From an uncultured Lachnospiraceae bacterium (GTDB lineage Bacteria > Bacillota > Clostridia > Lachnospirales > Lachnospiraceae): 64,000 nucleotides of DNA. The translations under genes were made by a program, and so were the position numbers. Within the stretch, counting starts at the first letter, position 1; each line of letters starts with the position of its first letter. The stretch is taken from positions 43,741-107,740 of the forward strand of contig CANOMQ010000011.1 in the NCBI GenBank assembly GCA_947567595.1, given 5' to 3'. Positions 60,293 through 64,000 of the stretch are shown one piece after another. The notes beneath the pieces are model-generated. The model saw only the letters and a program-made list of their open reading frames with translations, was not told where the DNA came from and ran no database searches.

Positions 60293-60336
60293 AACCCCTG
60301 AAAATTTCCGTTATTTGGGATTTTTAGGGGTTTTTA
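60293..60336 (+). terminator. Intrinsic terminator after the potassium channel gene
   Basis: AACCCCTGAAAAT pairs with ATTTTTAGGGGTT (one G-U), loop 14 nt, followed by TTTAT. It probably ends transcription of the membrane-protein genes. Confidence 0.75.
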
Positions 60337-60383
60337 TATACCTTATGTTAGGAACAGGAACTGATTGAGGTTTCCTGATAAAT

Positions 60384-60710
60384 ATGTTATTATTGATACA
60401 TACGAAAGCGGTAAGGTACCGCATTAATCTGATAGCTCCCGGTCTGCTGTCTGACAGCGAGATAGATGAATTTTCTACGAGCTTTCGCGAAATCATGAAA
60501 TACATCAAGTATTCCTCGGATGGTAAGAAGCTTAGGGCTACGGTAAACTCGGATGAACGCTTTAAAAGCGTGGAGCGGCAGGCAGTGGATGTAATCAATG
60601 CTGTTACAAGCTCGAAGGTCAGATATTCTGAAGGAGAGGAGAAGGTTGATATGTGCATAGCGATTCAGGAAATCAAGGAAGAGGGAAGAGTTGAAGGTGG
60701 GATTTTTTAA
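60384..60710 (+). pseudogene. C-terminal fragment of an Rpn-type recombination-promoting nuclease
   Basis: The 108-residue frame ends with the familiar tail of Rpn/PD-(D/E)XK transposase-like proteins: L-S-D-S-E-I-D-E-F then M-K-Y-I-K-Y-S, N-S-D-E-R-F-K-S-V-E-R-Q-A-V-D-V-I and G-E-E-K-V-D-M-C-I-A-I-Q. Full members are about 300 residues with the nuclease core in the missing N-terminal part. No core motif is found upstream, so this is a remnant. Confidence 0.7.
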
Positions 60711-60742
60711 TTTTCGGTTTACTTTTTCGTATTGCTTTTTCA

Positions 60743-61204
60743 TTGTTTACGGACGAGCTGACAGGGCTTGCAAACCGCACCGCGTTCCGGGAGGATTTGG
60801 ACAAGCGCATGGCGCTCAATCAAGAAACCGGCGCGGAAAGGATACTGCCGACGGTGGTGTTTATGTTTGATTTGAATGATTTGAAAAAGTGCAACGACAC
60901 CTACGGACATGATTACGGCGACCAGTATATCCAGATGGCGGCGGAGGCTTTGAAGAAGCTTTTTTCCGAGGAGGGGAAGTGCTATCGGATTGGTGGAGAC
61001 GAATTTTGCGCGTGGGCGCCGTACACGTCGCCTGATTTGATTGAGGAAAAGCTGCGGATTTTGGAGCAGGATATGCAGGAGAAGAATGCGAAAGGGTTTG
61101 TCGTAAATGCCAGTATTTCCGCGGGGTATGCGATTTATGAGGAGAGCGTGGACGGAGGTGGTCTTTACAGCACGATAAAGCGGGCGGACGCGATGATGTA
61201 TTGA
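60743..61204 (+). pseudogene. GGDEF (diguanylate cyclase) domain fragment without its sensor
   Basis: The frame contains an almost complete GGDEF domain: D-E-L-T-G-L-A-N-R, F-D-L-N-D-L-K-K-C-N-D-T-Y-G-H, and an intact active-site R-I-G-G-D-E-F. It begins abruptly at the domain edge, with only a weak TTG and no ribosome site, and its upstream part is replaced by the Rpn fragment. The C-terminus ends normally for the family (R-A-D-A-M-M-Y). Catalytic residues are intact, but the gene is truncated at the 5' end. Confidence 0.75.
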
Positions 61205-61407
61205 CTGAGACTCCCAATTGGGCACAGGCTGCGAATAACCTTGTGCATTTGTATATTAATGAGGGGGAATTTGATAAGGCGCAGGAGTTGATGACGGAGT
61301 GTGAGCAGGAAGGAAATCAGGAGGATTATGAATGGCTGGAGGGTGCAAAGGAGCATATGGAACAGTGTCAGGGGCAATTGACGCAGTGCGAGGATGTGAT
61401 ATATTAA
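61201..61407 (+). CDS. Possible TPR-like fragment
   Basis: A 68-residue frame that begins with a TTG overlapping the GGDEF stop. It contains one TPR-like unit (A-N-N-L-V-H-L-Y-I-N-E-G-E-F-D-K-A-Q-E-L) and a charged Gln-rich tail. It may be the C-terminal remnant of a helical-repeat protein or not translated at all; no independent ribosome site is visible. Confidence 0.35.
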   Translation: MTETPNWAQAANNLVHLYINEGEFDKAQELMTECEQEGNQEDYEWLEGAKEHMEQCQGQLTQCEDVIY

Positions 61408-61458
61408 TAAGTATGCGGTATATTATTCCGCACATGAATTGATTTAAAAAGTTTAAAA

Positions 61459-61590
61459 CTGCAACAGGTTGGTGCAGAAATAGAATTTCCTGCAATTTTT
61501 GGATTTGTGCCTTGGAGACATCATGTTGAAATTGTAACAAAATGCAAAACAATAGAAGAAGCGTTATTTTATAGCAGGAAAGAACAGAAA
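61459..61590 (+). pseudogene. Internal fragment of a YhcG/DUF1016-type nuclease
   Basis: About 40 codons without a proper start read G-A-E-I-E-F-P-A-I-F-G-F, then P-W-R-H-H-V-E-I-V-T-K-C-K and E-E-A-L-F-Y. This is the N-terminal domain motif of DUF1016/YhcG proteins (P-W-x-H-x-x-E-I-I-x-K). The match is lost on both sides, so only a scrap is left, beside the type I restriction locus. Confidence 0.6.
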
Positions 61591-61695
61591 AATATTTCGA
61601 GATTTCAAAAGATACTGTTGTTAAAGGAAAAACTGCGTGATATAATATTTTCAATAAGAAAAAGCAATTTGCTGTGTACAATTGGAGGAAAGAGC

Positions 61696-61926
61696 ATGTT
61701 AGGAAGTCCGGTTAAAATTACGTATAAGCCCTTGTGGAAAATGCTGATTGATAGGAATATGACAAAAACAGAATTAAGGAAACGAACACAGATTGCACCA
61801 AGCACATTTACGAAGATGAATAATGACCAACAGGTGTCGTTAGATATTCTCGCACGTATTTGCATTGCGTTGGATTGTGGGTTTGATGATGTTGTGCAGA
61901 TAGAGCCGGAGGAGAGGGAAGGATGA
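61696..61926 (+). CDS. XRE-family HTH regulator of the restriction-modification locus
   Basis: A 76-residue Cro/C1-type DNA-binding protein: Y-K-P-L-W-K-M-L-I-D-R-N-M-T-K-T-E-L, then the recognition region I-A-P-S-T-F-T-K-M-N, and L-A-R-I-C-I-A-L-D-C-G. The ATG at 61696 has GGAGGAAAG upstream; the longer open frame upstream belongs to the nuclease remnant. Such small regulators often precede hsdM and control modification before restriction. 42 bp before hsdM. Confidence 0.85.
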   Translation: MLGSPVKITYKPLWKMLIDRNMTKTELRKRTQIAPSTFTKMNNDQQVSLDILARICIALDCGFDDVVQIEPEEREG

Positions 61927-61968
61927 AACCTGTTGGTAAGAAATGCTAAATGAGAGAGAGGAATAATT

Positions 61969-63480
61969 GTGGCTGAAAAGAACAACGCAAATATTGGATT
62001 TGAAAAAGAAATATGGGACGCAGCATGTGTATTATGGGGACACATTCCGGCGGCAGAGTATAGGAAGGTTATTGTTGGACTTATCTTTTTAAGATATATT
62101 TCTGCGGCATTTGATAAAAGGTATCAGCAATTAGTAGAAGAAGGCGATGGTTTTGAAGATGATATAGACGCATATACCATGGAAAATATTTTTTTTGTAC
62201 CGGAAGAGGCAAGATGGTCAACAATTGCTTCCGCCGCACATACGCCCGAGATTGGAATTGTAATTGACAATGCAATGAAATCTATTGAGGCGGATAATAA
62301 AAGCCTGAAGGATGTGCTTCCGAAAAACTATGCAAGTCCTGATTTGGATAAGAGAATTTTAGGTGATGTGGTTGACATTTTTACAAACAGCGTTGACATG
62401 GCAGATACCGAGGCGAATGAGGATTTGCTTGGAAGAACATATGAATATTGCATTGCGCAGTTTGCTGAAAAAGAAGGTGCAAGTGGAGGAGAATTTTATA
62501 CACCCTCCAGTATTGTCAAGACATTGGTTGAAATTTTGAAACCGTTCGAAAATTGTCGTGTGTATGATCCTTGCTGCGGTTCGGGCGGCATGTTTGTACA
62601 AAGTGCAAAGTTTATTCAAGCACATAATGGCAGGAGAGGAGCCATTTCCGTATATGGTCAGGAGGCAAATGCTGATACATGGAAAATGGCAAAGATGAAT
62701 ATGGCTATCAGAGGAATAGACGCTGATTTTGGACCATATCATGCAGATACTTTTATGAATGACTGGCACAAGACATTAAAAGCAGATTTTATACTTGCCA
62801 ATCCGCCATTTAATTATCATCCTTGGAATCAGGAGCGATTAATAGACGATCCTCGTTGGAAATATGGACTGCCACCTGCGGGAAATGCCAACTATGCATG
62901 GATTCAGCATATGATTCATCATTTGGCGCCGAACGGAAAGATTGGACTTGTGCTTGCGAACGGGGCTTTATCTACACAGTCGAGTGGAGAGGGAGAAATT
63001 CGTAAAAAGATAATAGAGGACGATTTGATTGAAGGAATTGTAGCTATGCCCACACAGCTTTTTTATAGTGTGACAATCCCTGTGACGCTTTGGTTTATCA
63101 CAAAAAATAAGAGGCAAACAGGGAAAACATTATTTATCGATGCCAGAAATATGGGGCATATGGTGGATAGAAAGCATAGGGATTTAGATGAAGAAAAGGA
63201 TATAAAAAGGCTGGCAGATACATTTGAGGCATTTCAGAAGGGCACATTGGAGGAAAAAAAGGGCTTTTGTGCAGTGGCAACTATTCAGGATATTGCAAAA
63301 CAGGATTATATTCTGACACCGGGAAGATATGTTGGCATTGAGGAGCAGGAGGATGATGGGGAACCGTTTGAGGAGAAGATGACAAGGCTTACTTCTGAGC
63401 TGTCGGAAATGTTTATCAAATCGCATGAACTGGAAGAGGAGATTCGGAGGAAGTTGGGGGCGATTGGGTATGAAATATAA
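61969..63480 (+). CDS. hsdM: Type I restriction-modification methyltransferase subunit HsdM
   Basis: A 503-residue N6-adenine methyltransferase subunit. The N-terminal helical HsdM domain (W-D-A-A-C-V-L-W-G, then Y-R-K-V-I-V-G-L-I-F-L-R-Y-I) is followed by S-A-M motif I D-P-C-C-G-S-G-G-M-F near residue 200 and catalytic motif IV N-P-P-F near 275. Translation starts at GTG after GAGAGAGGAA. It overlaps hsdS by 11 bp. The restriction subunit HsdR is not in the window and probably lies to the right. Confidence 0.96.
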   Translation: MAEKNNANIGFEKEIWDAACVLWGHIPAAEYRKVIVGLIFLRYISAAFDKRYQQLVEEGDGFEDDIDAYTMENIFFVPEEARWSTIASAAHTPEIGIVIDNAMKSIEADNKSLKDVLPKNYASPDLDKRILGDVVDIFTNSVDMADTEANEDLLGRTYEYCIAQFAEKEGASGGEFYTPSSIVKTLVEILKPFENCRVYDPCCGSGGMFVQSAKFIQAHNGRRGAISVYGQEANADTWKMAKMNMAIRGIDADFGPYHADTFMNDWHKTLKADFILANPPFNYHPWNQERLIDDPRWKYGLPPAGNANYAWIQHMIHHLAPNGKIGLVLANGALSTQSSGEGEIRKKIIEDDLIEGIVAMPTQLFYSVTIPVTLWFITKNKRQTGKTLFIDARNMGHMVDRKHRDLDEEKDIKRLADTFEAFQKGTLEEKKGFCAVATIQDIAKQDYILTPGRYVGIEEQEDDGEPFEEKMTRLTSELSEMFIKSHELEEEIRRKLGAIGYEI

Positions 63481-64000
63481 CTGGCGTATGACAAAACTTT
63501 CAGATATTGTGGAAGTTAATCCAAAAGAAAGTATTGCAAAAGGGGCTGTTGCTAAAAAAATTCCTATGGACAAACTTCAACCATTTAATAGAGATATCCA
63601 AGAATTTGTATATGAAGAATTTAGAGGTGGAACGAAATTTAGAAATGGTGATACTATAATGGCGCGTATAACACCTTGCTTAGAAAATGGGAAAGTAGCT
63701 CAAGTAAATATTTTGGATGATGATGAAGTTGGATTTGGTTCAACGGAGTATATTGTTTTTAGAGCCAAGGAAGATGTTTGTGACAGGAATTATTTATATT
63801 ATTTAGTATGCAGCCCATTAATTAGAGAGCCTTCTATAAAATCAATGGTAGGTTCGTCTGGAAGACAGCGTGTGCAAATAGATGTTGTACAAAATTTACG
63901 AATATCTGTACCGCCTTTGCATGTACAAAAACAAATAGGGAACTTATTAAAAAGTATTGATGATAAAATTTTGTTGAATAATCAGATAAACAATAATTTA
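63470..64000 (+). CDS. hsdS: Type I restriction specificity subunit HsdS (3' end beyond window)
   Basis: The frame opens at ATG 63470 inside the end of hsdM and stays open to the window edge (177 codons). It shows a complete first half of HsdS: a target recognition domain (L-S-D-I-V-E-V-N-P-K, then G-D-T-I-M-A-R-I-T-P-C-L-E-N-G-K, then G-S-T-E-Y-I-V-F) and the central conserved helix (V-P-P-L-H-V-Q-K-Q-I-G). HsdS sets which DNA sequence the complex methylates and cuts. The second recognition domain is outside the window. Confidence 0.93.
   Translation, partial: MKYNWRMTKLSDIVEVNPKESIAKGAVAKKIPMDKLQPFNRDIQEFVYEEFRGGTKFRNGDTIMARITPCLENGKVAQVNILDDDEVGFGSTEYIVFRAKEDVCDRNYLYYLVCSPLIREPSIKSMVGSSGRQRVQIDVVQNLRISVPPLHVQKQIGNLLKSIDDKILLNNQINNNL

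Overview
The window is a 64 kb piece of a Gram-positive chromosome, most likely from a Lachnospiraceae-type clostridium. The evidence is strong AGGAGG ribosome sites, frequent TTG/GTG starts, thi-box and yybP-ykoY riboswitches with intrinsic terminators, a LytTR regulator, and protein families common in gut Firmicutes. No rRNA, tRNA, CRISPR array or complete prophage was seen.

Left part (1-22.4 kb), housekeeping and accessory genes. In order: a large membrane protein with two von Willebrand A domains (cut by the window edge); two tandem Uma2-like nuclease paralogues; three toxin-antitoxin loci with intact antitoxin genes and truncated toxins; a thiamine salvage operon tenA-thiD-thiE behind a TPP riboswitch; an Imm1-like immunity protein; a truncated GyrI-like gene; a Ca2+/Na+ antiporter behind a probable Mn2+ (yybP-ykoY) riboswitch; and a 1,596-residue protein joining a DnaQ-like exonuclease, a RecQ helicase and a UvrD-like helicase. 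An intact IS4-like element with a 10-bp target duplication sits 3 bp upstream of the promoter of a LytTR response regulator. A double-receiver protein and a hybrid histidine kinase with an Hpt domain follow on the minus strand.

Centre (22.65-58.4 kb), the main discovery: a complete contractile injection system of the extracellular/PVC-like kind, all on the plus strand. It opens with a STAND-NTPase/SARP-like activator and an AAA+ ATPase. Then come sheath, tube, a two-gene small-protein pair, a second tube, a 1,243-residue repeat protein, a LysM adaptor, hub, spike, gp25, two baseplate-J-like proteins, a tail-I-like protein and a fibre-like Ig-domain protein. After these comes an envelope/signalling set not found in the classical Afp/PVC layout: a kinase-like single-pass protein, a MORN-repeat membrane protein, and a polytopic receptor with a class III cyclase domain that has lost its metal ligands. 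Mixed with these are the Pvc16-like cap, a beta-rich protein, a DUF4280/PAAR-like tip, a 604-residue acidic/hydrophobic protein (cargo or tape measure candidate), a second AAA+ ATPase and a small YbjN/chaperone-like protein. No capsid, portal, terminase, holin, lysin, ClpV or TssJLM gene is present, so it is neither a prophage nor a classical T6SS.

Right part (58.4-64 kb): three small membrane proteins including a K+ channel, remnants of an Rpn-type nuclease, a GGDEF protein and a YhcG-type nuclease, and then a type I restriction-modification locus (HTH regulator, hsdM, 5' part of hsdS) that runs off the window.

Proposed logic (inference): the SARP-like activator, perhaps fed by the neighbouring two-component proteins, switches on the structural operon through heptamer repeats upstream of the sheath gene. 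The particle is assembled with two AAA+ proteins, and the membrane proteins could anchor it or couple it to an external signal.
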